Part shown: piece after piece, positions 39,887 to 49,936 of the stretch
How the letters are laid out: each line of letters begins with the position of its first letter
Position numbering within the stretch: position 1 is the first letter of the stretch
Source of the DNA: Caulochytrium protostelioides
Lineage: Eukaryota > Chytridiomycota > Caulochytriomycetes > Caulochytriales > Caulochytriaceae
Length of the DNA: 53,216 bases
Reading direction: 5' to 3'
Assembly: GCA_003615045.1 (NCBI GenBank)
Contig: ML014240.1
Span: forward strand, 1 to 53,216
Notes under the pieces: generated by a model
Database searches by the model: none
What the model saw: only the letters and a program-made list of their open reading frames with translations
Told to the model about the DNA's origin: nothing
Program-made: the position numbers and the translations under genes

Positions 39887-42610
39887 CTACGCGCGCGCGA
39901 GTTCGTAGAGCAGCACGAGATGGGACACGAAACAGCCGAAGCCCATCAGCCCGATCAGCCCGCTCTGCCCCGCGACGGTGTCCAGGCGCGCCACGAGGTC
40001 GTCCGAGAGCCAGCCGTACCGCGTCCACAGCCGCAGCTGCTGCCGGAGCCGGCGATACGCGCGCATCGGCCAGGCCGAGCCGCCGCGGTGCCGCGAGCGT
40101 CCGCGGACCCGACGCGACAGCAGGAGCGCGGCGCGGCGCGCGCCATGCACGCGGTCGCACGACGCGAACGCCGACTCGGCCGCAGGGCCGACGCGTCGCT
40201 CCTTGCTCGGCGGGACGCCGCCGTCCTCGCCGGCGGCAGCCGACAGCGGCGACGTCGCCGCCGCCGACGAGGACCGGTGCATGCGCGGCCGCCGGTTCTC
40301 GCGGCCGCCGTCGTGGGACGCGGGGGGATCAGGCCGGCCGACGTCATGCGAGGCGGAACCCGCCGCAGACCCCGTGAGGTCCGGCATGGTCGCGGCGGCG
40401 CCAGCGCCGCGTGCGCGTCCGCGGTGCCGCAGCTCGGCGGGGCGGGTGCCCGTCCACGGCGCGGGTCGCCCATCGGCAGAGTCGGCGGCGTACTGCTGCA
40501 GGTCGCGGGCGCTCTGGGACGCAGGCAGCGCGGCCAGCGGACGGATGTCACCAGGCGCGGCGGCGGCGGCCGACGACGAGGACGACGAGGACGACGAGGA
40601 CGACGACGGCACGGACAGCGACGATCCGGAGGTGGCGGACGACGACGACGAGGACGCCGTCCTCCGTGACGGCGATGAGGGCGCCGGCGAGGGCATGCTG
40701 GCGGCGACCTTGGGCACGGCGCCAGGCGCGGCGCGCGGGGGTGCGCCGGCGGTCGTCCGCGTGACGGGACGCGAGGCCGCAGCGCGGCTGCGGTCGAGGG
40801 CGGCGAGGTCCGGAAGCGTCGCGGCAGAGATGCTGGCCGAGCGGAAGGACGGCGCGGGGACATGCAGGGCTTCCGACGCCGGGGGGGCCGCGTGGAACAG
40901 GCGGTGGGCCACCAGCGACGGCGACGCCGCGGCCGACGTGGTCGGCGCGAGGTTGGCGCTGCGTGAGCGCGGGGCCGGACGCGCCGTCATCAGCCGTGAG
41001 GGGTCGCTCGTCTCCAAAGCGTTCAGGCTCGCTGGATGGTTTGGCCCCGTCGGCAGCGACCGGGCCGATGTCGGCATGGGCTTCGACGCTGGGATGGGGA
41101 ATTTGCCCGCGGCGGCGGGCAAAGGTGACGGGAGCGGGCGCTCCTCGGGCAGGGCCTGAACGGCAGGCGCCTCAGGCACCGTCGGCACCCACGCATCGAT
41201 GAGCCACTGGCCGCAGCGGCGCCACGGCACGCTGGGAAGCGGCGAGACCGACGCACGCCGCATCGGCGGGGGGTAGGGGTGCGCGTGATGCGCGTGGTGA
41301 GGGTGGCCGGAGTCGTGATCGTAGTCCAGGTCAAACTCCAGGCCGTGATCCATCTCATCCTCATACGAGTGAGGATGATGGTGGTGGTGATGCGGATGCG
41401 GATGCGGGTGGTGCTGGGAATCTGATGGTGCAAACGTGCCGTCGGGTCGGCGGTGCAATGGCTGATGATGCGGCGGCGGCGGCTGCGGCGGCTGCCACGC
41501 GTGGCGCCCGAGGAACGACCGCCAGAAGGGCAGGTGTTTCTGGACCCAGACAAGTGTGGTCTCATACTTGTACACCATGAAGTAGAGCCCCGGCAGCGAC
41601 ACCATCCACAGCAGCCACCCGAGGCCGACGCCGATGGTGAGGTGCCCGAGGCGGTGGAAGCCCAACAGCACCTGGATCGGCAGCGCGACATAGAGCGTCT
41701 GCGCGATCCAGACATGGAGCTGGTTCGCCATGAAATTGATGAGCGGCTGGATGCGCGACACGCTGTGGACGCGCGCGCGGCCCGACAGCGTTTGCAGGCG
41801 CGCCAGCGCTTCTTTCTTGGCGGCGATCGCCGTGGCCGACGGCACAGACCGGCACTCCATGTCGATGCCAGCGCCAACGCCGCTGCCGCTGACGTCGTGG
41901 CCTCCCCGGTGCGGCGAGTCCGGCACGCCGAGGCCGTCGCGTGAATACGCCGAGGCCGCGGCGCTCGCGGGCGTCGTCGGCAGGTGGGGCGAGGTCCGGC
42001 CGGCGGTACTGCTCCCATCGAATCGCGGCGACCCAGCGGCCGGGGAGGCATGCGAGGGGCGTCCCGGCGTCGCAGCACTCGAGGCGCCGGACGCCTGCGC
42101 GGCGAGACCGAAATCGCGGTCGTCAATGAGCGTAATGGCGTTGAACGTGTCACTGTAGGGCATGAAGTCCTGCTTGTGGTAGGTCATGTTGCCAAAGACG
42201 GGCTGCGCCAGAATGAGCATCACCACGGCGCAGCCGACATAAGCATGCAGCGAGCTGCCGGACCACTTGGCGGGATACAGAATGACGGCGAGGCCCATGC
42301 ACGTCAGAAAGGTGATGGCGCAGCCGGCCACGGCATGGAGGCGCCACATGCGGTGGTGCGCGCGAGCGCGGTGCGCGAGGTAGAGCATGAACGGGATCCC
42401 GATCTGGACGAGGGCGAGCATCATGGCGGCATGCCACTTGCGCTGGAGCTGGATCCACTCCATCTCTTCGCCGTCCCAGTCCGGCGCCGCGAGCGCGGGC
42501 CGCACGCCGTCAAGGCCGGCGACATCGAGGTGGTCTGCGGGGTGCACGGACCACGCGTCCGGCAGCGGCGCATACCGCAGTGGCGGCTGCCACTGCACGT
42601 GCTCAAACAT
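39887..42610 (-). CDS. Cytochrome b561-like multi-pass membrane protein
   Basis: This is a 907-aa protein from the ATG at 42610, the first Met in frame; the frame stays open to 42718 without another ATG. Three hydrophobic helices lie at about residues 58-80, 90-112 and 121-144. Two more lie at about 298-318 and 324-347, and one more ends at the C-terminus (GLIGLMGFGCFVSHLVLLYE). His residues sit at helix edges, as in b561 domains: KWH (His60), LHAVAG (His92), LHAYVG (His122) and LHVWIA (His299). The likely role is transmembrane electron transfer through two b hemes, for example ferric or ascorbate-linked reduction. No DOMON domain is present. A disordered insert of about 130 residues splits helices 3 and 4, and about 500 residues of Ser/Ala/Pro/His-rich sequence separate helices 5 and 6. 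A missed short exon is possible. Confidence 0.8.
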   Translation of the reverse strand: MFEHVQWQPPLRYAPLPDAWSVHPADHLDVAGLDGVRPALAAPDWDGEEMEWIQLQRKWHAAMMLALVQIGIPFMLYLAHRARAHHRMWRLHAVAGCAITFLTCMGLAVILYPAKWSGSSLHAYVGCAVVMLILAQPVFGNMTYHKQDFMPYSDTFNAITLIDDRDFGLAAQASGASSAATPGRPSHASPAAGSPRFDGSSTAGRTSPHLPTTPASAAASAYSRDGLGVPDSPHRGGHDVSGSGVGAGIDMECRSVPSATAIAAKKEALARLQTLSGRARVHSVSRIQPLINFMANQLHVWIAQTLYVALPIQVLLGFHRLGHLTIGVGLGWLLWMVSLPGLYFMVYKYETTLVWVQKHLPFWRSFLGRHAWQPPQPPPPHHQPLHRRPDGTFAPSDSQHHPHPHPHHHHHHPHSYEDEMDHGLEFDLDYDHDSGHPHHAHHAHPYPPPMRRASVSPLPSVPWRRCGQWLIDAWVPTVPEAPAVQALPEERPLPSPLPAAAGKFPIPASKPMPTSARSLPTGPNHPASLNALETSDPSRLMTARPAPRSRSANLAPTTSAAASPSLVAHRLFHAAPPASEALHVPAPSFRSASISAATLPDLAALDRSRAAASRPVTRTTAGAPPRAAPGAVPKVAASMPSPAPSSPSRRTASSSSSSATSGSSLSVPSSSSSSSSSSSSAAAAAPGDIRPLAALPASQSARDLQQYAADSADGRPAPWTGTRPAELRHRGRARGAGAAATMPDLTGSAAGSASHDVGRPDPPASHDGGRENRRPRMHRSSSAAATSPLSAAAGEDGGVPPSKERRVGPAAESAFASCDRVHGARRAALLLSRRVRGRSRHRGGSAWPMRAYRRLRQQLRLWTRYGWLSDDLVARLDTVAGQSGLIGLMGFGCFVSHLVLLYELARA

Positions 42611-45363
42611 GATGCCCCACGTGTTGGTGGACCACGGGCGGGGGTGAATCGGCGGCACTCGGCGGCACCCTCGGAGGCGGTCACGACCACACCCAGCAAG
42701 GGGCAGTGCGACACCCAAAAATCAGAATCGCTCGACGCTCAACGGGGACGGGGGCCGACAGGGCGGCCGGCCGTCGCAGGCTCGCAATGGGGACACGACG
42801 CGCCGCGCCGCGGCACCCGGATCGAGTCCGACGGGTGAGTCGTGCGCGCAGTCGGGGCCAGACGACGCCGCGGCCGGCCGTGAACACGCCAGCGAGGGTC
42901 AGAAGCGCGCTGCTGGTGACAATGGGAAATGCAACGTCAGTGCCGCGACGGCCGCGCGCGCGAGGGAGGAAGGCGCCTGCGTCCGGGGCCCGCTGCCGAG
43001 GCGCTCTCGCCGAGGTCCGCGTCTCCCGCGGGCCGGGTCGCGCCCGGGGATGCTCTCGCACGAGGCGGTGCACGGGGGATCCCGCGGTGCGGCGGTTCTG
43101 GCGAAGGTGATCAGGCGTGGTCGAGCCGCCAGGCGAGGACTGCCGCACGCGTGGTGGGCTGCACCGAAGAGGACAGGCACGCCGTGGAGCGAGTCACCGG
43201 GCAGTGGCGCAATGAGGCTCCTCCGCCAACGAGCGAGACTTCAGAGGATGGAATGGCGCAATCGATGAAGCGGTGCTCCCAAGAACAAGAAGAAAGCGTT
43301 CACGGAGAGATGGATTCATCAGAAGGGGAGATGCATCTGCTGCCGCGGGTAGGACCGGTGTCCGAGGGGTCAACGCGGGTCGGGGCCGGAGTGGCGAGAC
43401 AGAACGAGGCCGAGGGTGACAAAGCGAGCGTGGAATGTGGAATCAAGAATCATATCCAGTTCGTTCACACGATGAGGGGATGACCATGAACAATCGCGTC
43501 GGGCCGCGGGGTATGCAATGAATGCAAATGCTGTGGGATGCGAGGTTGCCGGGGGGGTGATCGCAGGGCAGCGAGCAGGGCAGCGAGCCGGGCAGCGGCA
43601 GCGGGAGGCATCGACCGAGATGGTAGACGAGTTCTCGATTCCAGCAGGCCGAGCCGAGCCGAGCGGGGGGTGCCTGTTCCGGCTGTTCGGGGCACATCAG
43701 CACGGGTTCCTATCACGTGGGCGACCGGGTCTCGCCGACAACCGCCGTGATGTCGATGTCTTGCAAGCGCTCGGCGTGTGTGACACGCCTGATCCCGCCT
43801 CCCCGACGGCGCCGCCCTGAGGTGAGCCTGCCGCCTGCCCGGTGCGGCGACCGACGCCTGCGATGGCGCGTGCTTCTCGCTCTCGGGCCGGCTCCCTGCG
43901 TTGCCCTTCCTTTCCTGTTGCTGGCGGCAGGGCGGCATGCTGGCCCGCTGCGCCGAGCAGCACCTGGCGCGCGACGCGGCGGTCCACCACGCGTCCTTCT
44001 GCCCTTCCGCCCTTCTGCCCTTCCGCCCGCCTGGCGGCCGTGCTCTCGTGCCCTGGCGCGTCGTCCCTGGCCGGCCGCCATCATCCCACAGCGGCGGCGG
44101 CGGCCCGAATGGCCGGCGAAGCGTGACCGCGGCGCTCGAGTCGCGGGTCGCGGGTCGCGGGTCGAAGGTCGCGGGTCGCGGCGATGCTCGGACCACCCCG
44201 GCTCCCCACGCCGCAGCGGGCTCGTGCACCGGACGCCGACCCGCCGCCGTTAATACCGGCGGTCCAGCGCCGCGCCCCCGCGGGGCTTCGCGGCACACGA
44301 GGGGGCCGCCGCCCGAAAGCCGCTGTTTGGGCGCTCTTCCAGGGATGTGCTGCGCTGGTCCCTGTGTCGCGGTGTGCCTGCGCGACGGCTGGTTGGGCTG
44401 CGTTTTTTTATTGATGCGATTTTGAAGTTTTGAGATTTTGGGTGTCACAGCGCATTCGACGGCGCATCCGCCTTGCCAGCCTCGCGACCGACCCTCCCCA
44501 GCCCCGCGCCCGCCGGCGGCCTGCGACGGCGCGGCCTGCGGTGGGCATGCCTCCTGCTCGCCGCGGCGACGCGCCCAAGCGTGTGCCACGTCGTGCCAGG
44601 GCGAGCGCCGTCGCCGCTTCACCGCGCCCGCGGTTTCGCGCTCAGGCTCACCGCTCACGGTCGCTCTGGTGGGCGGTCCAAGGCCGGCCCGGCCGTCGAG
44701 GATGGAAGAGCGGGGAGGTGGCCTGGCGGGAGGGCCCGGCCGGCAGAGCGGCTGCCCAGGCCGGCAAAGAGCGAAGGCATCACGCGTGCCATAGCCCGTC
44801 GCCGGCCTCGGCCTCGGCCGCCGCTAGCGCGCCACATGGCGACCGGGCCAACCGCGAGCGACGGCTCTGCTGGGCGCGGGGCGGCGCGGTCATGTGCGTG
44901 GCCATGCTGGGGCGTCGGGAACCCAGGCATCGACCGCGGCACACCAGCGGTCGTCCCCCTTGATGCCGTGGGTTGCCATACAGGGCCATGCAGGCACGGG
45001 CAGGCCCGGCCCTGCCAATGAGTCGTCGGCCAGCGGCGGCAGCGAACGATGAGGGCGCTGCTGCCCCGCCCCCGTCATCAGATCCATGCATCCACGCATC
45101 CACGCAACACGCCGCCTTCATGCCCGTGGCGCAGGCCACGATGGCACAACGAGCCGGCCCGCTGCGAGAGCAAGCGGAGCGCTGCCTTCGTGGGGGAGCA
45201 GGGTCGCTGGGACCCGCAGACGTGTCGTGTCAGCGCAGGTCACGGCACATCACGATCGTGCATCGACGGATGCCTTCGAAGCCTCGACGAACCAGGCGCG
45301 TCGGTCAAAGGCGACGCCACAGGATGCACCATTCACCGGCACACCGTCAGGAGGAACGATGGT
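42611..45363. other. 2.75-kb intergenic region
   Basis: No gene is supported. Open frames on both strands, up to 397 codons, are Arg/Pro/Ala-rich without motifs. A CCTTCTGCCCTT/CCGCCCTTCTGCCC repeat lies near 43997-44030, tandem gtcgcgg units near 44141-44182, and an AT-rich patch at about 44400-44445. The region contains the b561-like promoter on its left. Confidence 0.45.
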
Positions 45364-46422
45364 CTACTCGTCGTGCTGCTGCAGCTGCTCACGGGTCTCC
45401 AGGATCACCGTGTCCATGACATCCGGGTCCAGGAGCTGCTTCGCAGGCAGGCTGCGGGCGGTACGGCTGACCGCGGCAATGAGCTGGTCGGTCAACATGA
45501 CTTTGCGCTCGACAAGGCCCAGAATGCAGTTGCGCACGCGCACGATCTGCTCCCGCACCGCATGCGGGTCCAGCGGCTCGTCGGCACCCGCGACGGCCTC
45601 CGCGGCCTTCGGCGCCGCGGTCGGGGTGCTGCCCGGCGCGTCGTAGAAGTTGTGGTGGCCTGCAAACAGATGCGCTTGCGCCTTCTGCTCTTGCGCGGAG
45701 GGCGTCCGCGAGATCCACACATAGCCGTTCAGCCCAAGGATCATCGACACGCCGTGGTCAAGCACCACGAAGTGCGACTTGAGGCGCTTCACGAGCGCCG
45801 AAGGCACGGCGACCATCACGCCGTCGGCGAGCTTGCCGTACTTGAGCGACCGCGTGTGCAGCGCAATGGCGCCGTCCTGGTAGAAGCCCTGGACCTCGCA
45901 CGACAGCACGTCGCCTTCGCGGAAGTAGGAACGCATCTTGGCCTCGTCCGTCTCGTCGCTGCGCCGGTGGATGCCCGTCGGCAGGTTGACCGACGACAGC
46001 AGCAGGATCGCCGACTGCCGCGCGCTGATGTCCACGCACCACCGGTTGGACCCGACCTCCATGATGCGCCCGACGACGACGTCGCCGATCTCGCCGCTGT
46101 ACCGCGCATGGATCGCCTTCACCGAGACGAGCTTGTTCACGCGGTAGACCGTGCCCGCCACCGACGACAGCAGCTGGCCGTCCTCCAGAAACGTGCCGTG
46201 GCCCTTGAGATAGGTGGTCTCCACGTCCAGGGCCTGGCCGGGCGTCACGGTGTCGGCCGACGGGCCGCCGGCGCCGGCGCCGTGGGGGTCGGTGAAGCCG
46301 TCGGCGCTGTCGAGGCTGCTATCGAGCAGATGGCTCGCGCGCGCCATGGGGCCCGTGATGCGGAACGGCGGCATGGGCGTCGCGTCGTCGACGCCGTCCA
46401 TGAGGTGGTCCACCATCGTCAT
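45364..46422 (-). CDS. RRP4: Exosome complex subunit Rrp4 (EXOSC2)
   Basis: This is a 352-aa protein. A divergent first 45 residues are followed by the Rrp4 N-terminal domain (VTPGQAL, GHGTFLEDGQLLSSVAGTV with a conserved Gly-rich turn). Next comes an S1 RNA-binding domain with the family-typical GDVVVGRIMEV, RWCVDISA and LPTGIHRRS. A KH-like domain near residues 230-245 carries GLNGYVWI, which fits the Rrp4 GxNG signature. Rrp4 is one of three cap subunits of the RNA exosome in nucleus and cytoplasm, and guides RNA into the 3'-5' exonuclease core. The length fits the yeast (359 aa) and human (293 aa) proteins. The start gives MTMVDH; the second Met is equally possible. No introns are needed. 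Confidence 0.95.
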   Translation of the reverse strand: MTMVDHLMDGVDDATPMPPFRITGPMARASHLLDSSLDSADGFTDPHGAGAGGPSADTVTPGQALDVETTYLKGHGTFLEDGQLLSSVAGTVYRVNKLVSVKAIHARYSGEIGDVVVGRIMEVGSNRWCVDISARQSAILLLSSVNLPTGIHRRSDETDEAKMRSYFREGDVLSCEVQGFYQDGAIALHTRSLKYGKLADGVMVAVPSALVKRLKSHFVVLDHGVSMILGLNGYVWISRTPSAQEQKAQAHLFAGHHNFYDAPGSTPTAAPKAAEAVAGADEPLDPHAVREQIVRVRNCILGLVERKVMLTDQLIAAVSRTARSLPAKQLLDPDVMDTVILETREQLQQHDE

Positions 46423-47225
46423 GATGCGCGAGCAAGCAAGCGATGCGTGAGACGGGACCGTCGGAAGGAGGCCGGTCCCGATGCGTCGGCAGGCGGTTGC
46501 GTGTCGGACGCCTCACCCCTCAAACCACGTGGTCGAAGGGTCCTAGCCAAGGACAAGATCAGAAAATCAAGGGACGACAGTGATAGCGCATTCAATTCCG
46601 ATCCGAGGGGGGTTACCGGACGGAAAGGAGCGTGCCTGCGGTGCTCTGAATGGCGGAAACAAAAAGGGAGTCGACAATATCGAAGGCGTCGAGACTGGCG
46701 AGGGCTCGTCCTGGGTGCACGTTGAGGTGCAACCAATAAACTGCTTCTTTCACCGTCGCTTGACAATCAACATATGGATTTGAGGAAGCGTATGCGTGGC
46801 CGGGGCGAGCTGCGGTGATGACGAATGACCGCTCGCGATAGCAAGCGAATAGCGAATGGGAAAGCGGTCGGGCCATTGGCCGGCATCACCTGTCCGCATC
46901 GGCGCGTCACCTCTCACTTGCGTGATGCATGGACGATGCAATGAAAGTATAAGAGCTTTTGCGGTCCATGCTGATGACGATGATGATGAAACGTGACGGC
47001 GGGCATCGCTTGTGTGAGCGCCGCGGAGGCGGTTGCGGAGGCGGGTATCACGGCGAACCCGACCCCAGCCGAGTGGCTTGTATCGCCGAGCGGCCTGCCC
47101 CTTCGCCCGCAGCGGAGTTGCGTCGTCAGGGGTCCCTTTTTCCCGGTTTGCGAAAAGCCTGAGCTTCCGACAATCTCCTGCGTGCGCCACACTTGATCTT
47201 CGCTTGGACTCTCCAATCAACGGCC
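46423..47225. other. Intergenic region where base composition drops
   Basis: These 800 bp lie between divergent Rrp4 and NYN genes. No gene is supported. GC content becomes visibly lower from about 46550 onward than in the preceding 46 kb. The interval should hold both promoters. Confidence 0.45.
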
Positions 47226-48308
47226 ATGACGAGCGCGCGATCGCTGGGCATGCCCCGGCTCGGCCGCAGCGTCAACGGGGTGATGCTGGGTTCCTGGCCC
47301 CATGCGTGGCAGCCGCCGCGTCCGCCTGCTGTCTTTCGACTGGCACGCGCGCTCGGGACCGCTGCGCACCGCATCGCCGCCGTCTCAACGGTCCCCGATG
47401 GTTTCCTGGGCCACACCACCGCGATGAGTGCGCGGAGCCAGATCAGCGCATGGATGCAGAGACGCCCGGCTAGGACGCCGCACCTCGTGACGAAGGAGTT
47501 GGATGCTAACTGGCCCGGCACCCAACAGATGGGACGTCCTGCCAATTCGGCACCGCCTGTGTGGCGCGATCGTGAGCTTACTGAGGCGCCCACAATCTCG
47601 CTCGACGATCGGCCCCCCTTAGGTGCCGCCGGCATATTTTGGGATATCGAAAACGTGAGGCTTCCGTATCCAAAGACGGAGGCACGAGCTGAGCTCTTTT
47701 GTGAACGATTGCGAGATTGCGCGTATACGGTCGCTTACTACCACCAGGTGTGGCAGCAAGGCACGCACTCCGGCTTCACCACGCGTCAGCGTCATCGTCT
47801 GAGCGAACTAATTCACATGCATCCCCCCATCATGAGTCGCCCATGCGTCGTCGAGCCGGTCGTGATCGTCGATTCGGGCGGCTATGAAAATGCATTGTAC
47901 AATTCTCGAAGGGGCTGCGCGGTATGTCCTGATCCATGGTTATGGCTCTTCAAGCACAAAGATGCCGCCGATATCCAGCTGATCGTCGAGATTTTTCTCT
48001 GGATGGAGCGCGTCAAGCCGCCAGCCGTGCTCGTGCTGGTCTCGAGCGATGGCGACTTTCACCAAGTGCTGAACATCGCCTTGACGCGCGGGTACACGGT
48101 GGTCGTGGTGCACAATTCTGCATTGTCGGAAAAATTACAAGTGCTGCCCGTCGTCCATGTGCTGTCTGATGTACTTCGCGGCAGAGTGACAGCTAAGCCG
48201 AGAGTGTCCAGAGATCATATCTCATTTTTTAGCAACCCGATTGTTGGCGCGGACAACGAATTCAACATCCGTTTCCGGCACGCGTTCGCTGAATATCTAC
48301 GGTCCTAA
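47226..48308 (+). CDS. NYN-domain (PIN-like) ribonuclease-type protein
   Basis: This is a 360-aa protein from the ATG at 47226, the first in-frame Met. The first 130 residues are unremarkable and may be partly leader. From about residue 135 the NYN fold of the PIN superfamily is clear. Strand 1 has FWDIENV with catalytic Asp140 and Asn143. A helix leads to YHQVWQQ. Then come KDAADIQLIVEIFLW (Asp246/Asp249) and a strand VLVLVSSDGDF with Asp275 and Asp277, followed by a variable strand YTVVVVHN. These acidic residues bind the metal in NYN RNases such as MARF1 and related bacterial proteins. The active site looks intact. I see no added RNA-binding domain (LOTUS, RRM). Substrate unknown. It borders a region of decayed nuclease genes and lies in the low-GC island. 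Confidence 0.8.
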   Translation: MTSARSLGMPRLGRSVNGVMLGSWPHAWQPPRPPAVFRLARALGTAAHRIAAVSTVPDGFLGHTTAMSARSQISAWMQRRPARTPHLVTKELDANWPGTQQMGRPANSAPPVWRDRELTEAPTISLDDRPPLGAAGIFWDIENVRLPYPKTEARAELFCERLRDCAYTVAYYHQVWQQGTHSGFTTRQRHRLSELIHMHPPIMSRPCVVEPVVIVDSGGYENALYNSRRGCAVCPDPWLWLFKHKDAADIQLIVEIFLWMERVKPPAVLVLVSSDGDFHQVLNIALTRGYTVVVVHNSALSEKLQVLPVVHVLSDVLRGRVTAKPRVSRDHISFFSNPIVGADNEFNIRFRHAFAEYLRS

Positions 48309-48499
48309 ATCGGCTGATAGCGACCCTACCACAATACCTGCACATTACCTACCACAATACGATGTACTTTGCAACACGTTCGAAAACGACGTTAGAAAAG
48401 GCGAGACACCGCTCTGGCACATAGGCCTTGCGGGACCAGGAAGTTCTTCGCTTCCCAACCAGCAAGACGAACGTACGCCACTAATCTCCCAAGACCACC

Positions 48500-49399
48500 A
48501 TGAACGAGAAACCTTTAGTCATGACCCCAGGGCCGCACGACGGAGCCCATCGAGAGACACCCCTCCAAGGGGCGACACCGGTCGACGTGGCTACCCGAGA
48601 GTGTATCCAAAAGGCACCCCAACGATGCAAGCTATTACAAGGTAGCGATCAGCATCAACGGTTCTTTGACGGTTGCCTACCGGCCTATACTGATTCCGGG
48701 GCGACGACGCCCGTGCGGATCCACACGGACGAGATGCCGTTCAAATGCACCTGTGAGTGCTGCGCTGCCGCATTTTCTGGATCGGGCGCTCTCAAGTCAC
48801 ACTGCCAGTCTTATGCTGGCACACAGGTTCGCAAGAAAAAGGCAAAAGGCGCGATCCTTCGATTGTTCCAGAAAGAGGGGTTTCCGTCCAAGGAGCAACA
48901 TACCATCAACTTTCGCTGAGTCGGAGGAGACCGCGACGGCGACAGATATCTCATCGACTTCCTCGTCGAGATTCGCGACGCTCAAGCGAAGATCAGCAGT
49001 GACGTGCTGCTCGAACTGGATGAAGGCCAGCACCGTACCTACGCGATATCGTGCGAGATCTGCCGAAAGGTCGTCATGCAAAGGTCGCTTTTGCTGGAAG
49101 GCAACGAGGTACCGATCGCCTTTGCCCCAAACAATCCGGACGCCTTTTCCGACGATGGCGTGCGCCAGAAGGTGAGGAAACGCGGCAGAGAAGTCAGCCT
49201 TGTTCGCTTCCTGCGCGACTTCAGCTTTTCTCGGTCCTTCGGCGTGACGTACATGTACTACGACACAGAATGCGGGCGACCGGAGGTAGTCTCTGGCCCT
49301 ACTGAAGCGGCCGCGTTCGCCTTGCCGTTGTGTCCCGATCTGGTTACATGTCATGTAATAAAAGTGTGCCACACTGACACCGGGGGGTTTCTTATTTAG
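48500..49399 (+). pseudogene. Decayed C2H2 zinc finger fused to Vsr/DUF559-like nuclease
   Basis: One reading frame holds a C2H2 zinc-finger unit followed by a nuclease-like domain, interrupted by a single TGA at 48917. The finger (IHTDEMPFKC near 48721) keeps the HTGEKPF-type linker in degraded form. It has an altered Cys spacing, and the last His is replaced by Tyr. After KEQHTINF and the TGA, the frame continues with YLIDFLVEI (Asp at 48956), VLLELDEGQH (Glu at 49013, Asp at 49019, His at 49031) and later MYYDT. The IDF...LELDEGQH pattern is that of Vsr/DUF559-type PD-(D/E)XK nucleases. Similar finger-plus-domain proteins occur, from memory, in chytrids, dinoflagellates and haptophytes with longer finger arrays. 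This copy seems recently inactivated. A read-through or tiny intron at the TGA is less likely. Confidence 0.6.
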
Positions 49400-49423
49400 T
49401 CTATCATTTTAGGGTATAGGGCT

Positions 49424-49582
49424 AACCATGAATGAAATCACGACGCCGAACACGATCTGCGAAAACTGCGTGATGGACGTCAGGTAGAACCCACAAACGG
49501 CGCCGACGCGGGTGGCGTTGACGCTCATGAGGTTACCCATCTTGCCGATCGACACAATGCCGCCGCCAGTGGTATACGTAGC
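49424..49582 (-). pseudogene. Relic of an ABCC-type transporter membrane domain
   Basis: About 53 codons read IGKMGNLMSVNATRVGAVCG followed by a hydrophobic helix with FSQIVFGVVISF. In ABCC (MRP-type) exporters the sequence G.ivNLMSvDa.ri precedes a membrane helix with '.plQi' in just this arrangement. There is no flanking transporter sequence and no ATPase domain, and the normally conserved Asp of SVDA is Asn. This is a small gene fragment left by duplication or insertion. It is short, so the family call is moderate. Confidence 0.45.
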
Positions 49583-49936
49583 GCGGTGCGGCGTCCATGG
49601 CATCCTGCTGGCTGACGTCGATGGCCTCGCACCGCTTGTGCCTGCCGAGGCGCCGGTCAGCCCTGCTCTTCCGAACTCCACGAGCCAAGCGAGTCCGGTC
49701 TTATTTGCTTCGTGACGTCTTGCTCGACGAGACGTCCTGCTCGGCCGCCTCTCCGCGGTCCTCTCGGTTTGTGGCTGCGCCACACGATGCGTAGCGAAGG
49801 GGTGCTCGTACAAAAATGCGACCGGACATTCGCCGAATCTATCAGACCTCCCACCCGCCTGCACGACGTCGCCGGATTTACGCGGTCCGTCCTCGCCGGT
49901 CACGGCGGCAAATCGCGATTCTTCAGCTTAAACAGC

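Noticed and set aside
42866-42955. Hydrophobic minus-strand stretch (DVAFPIVTSSALLTLAG) resembling a Pam18 N-terminus
   Set aside because: No ATG precedes it and no J-domain exon was found downstream before the b561-like gene; probably leader sequence.
42922-43110. Plus-strand MGNATS start resembling an N-myristoylated protein
   Set aside because: What follows is Arg/Pro/Gly-rich with no domain, and no continuing exon was found.
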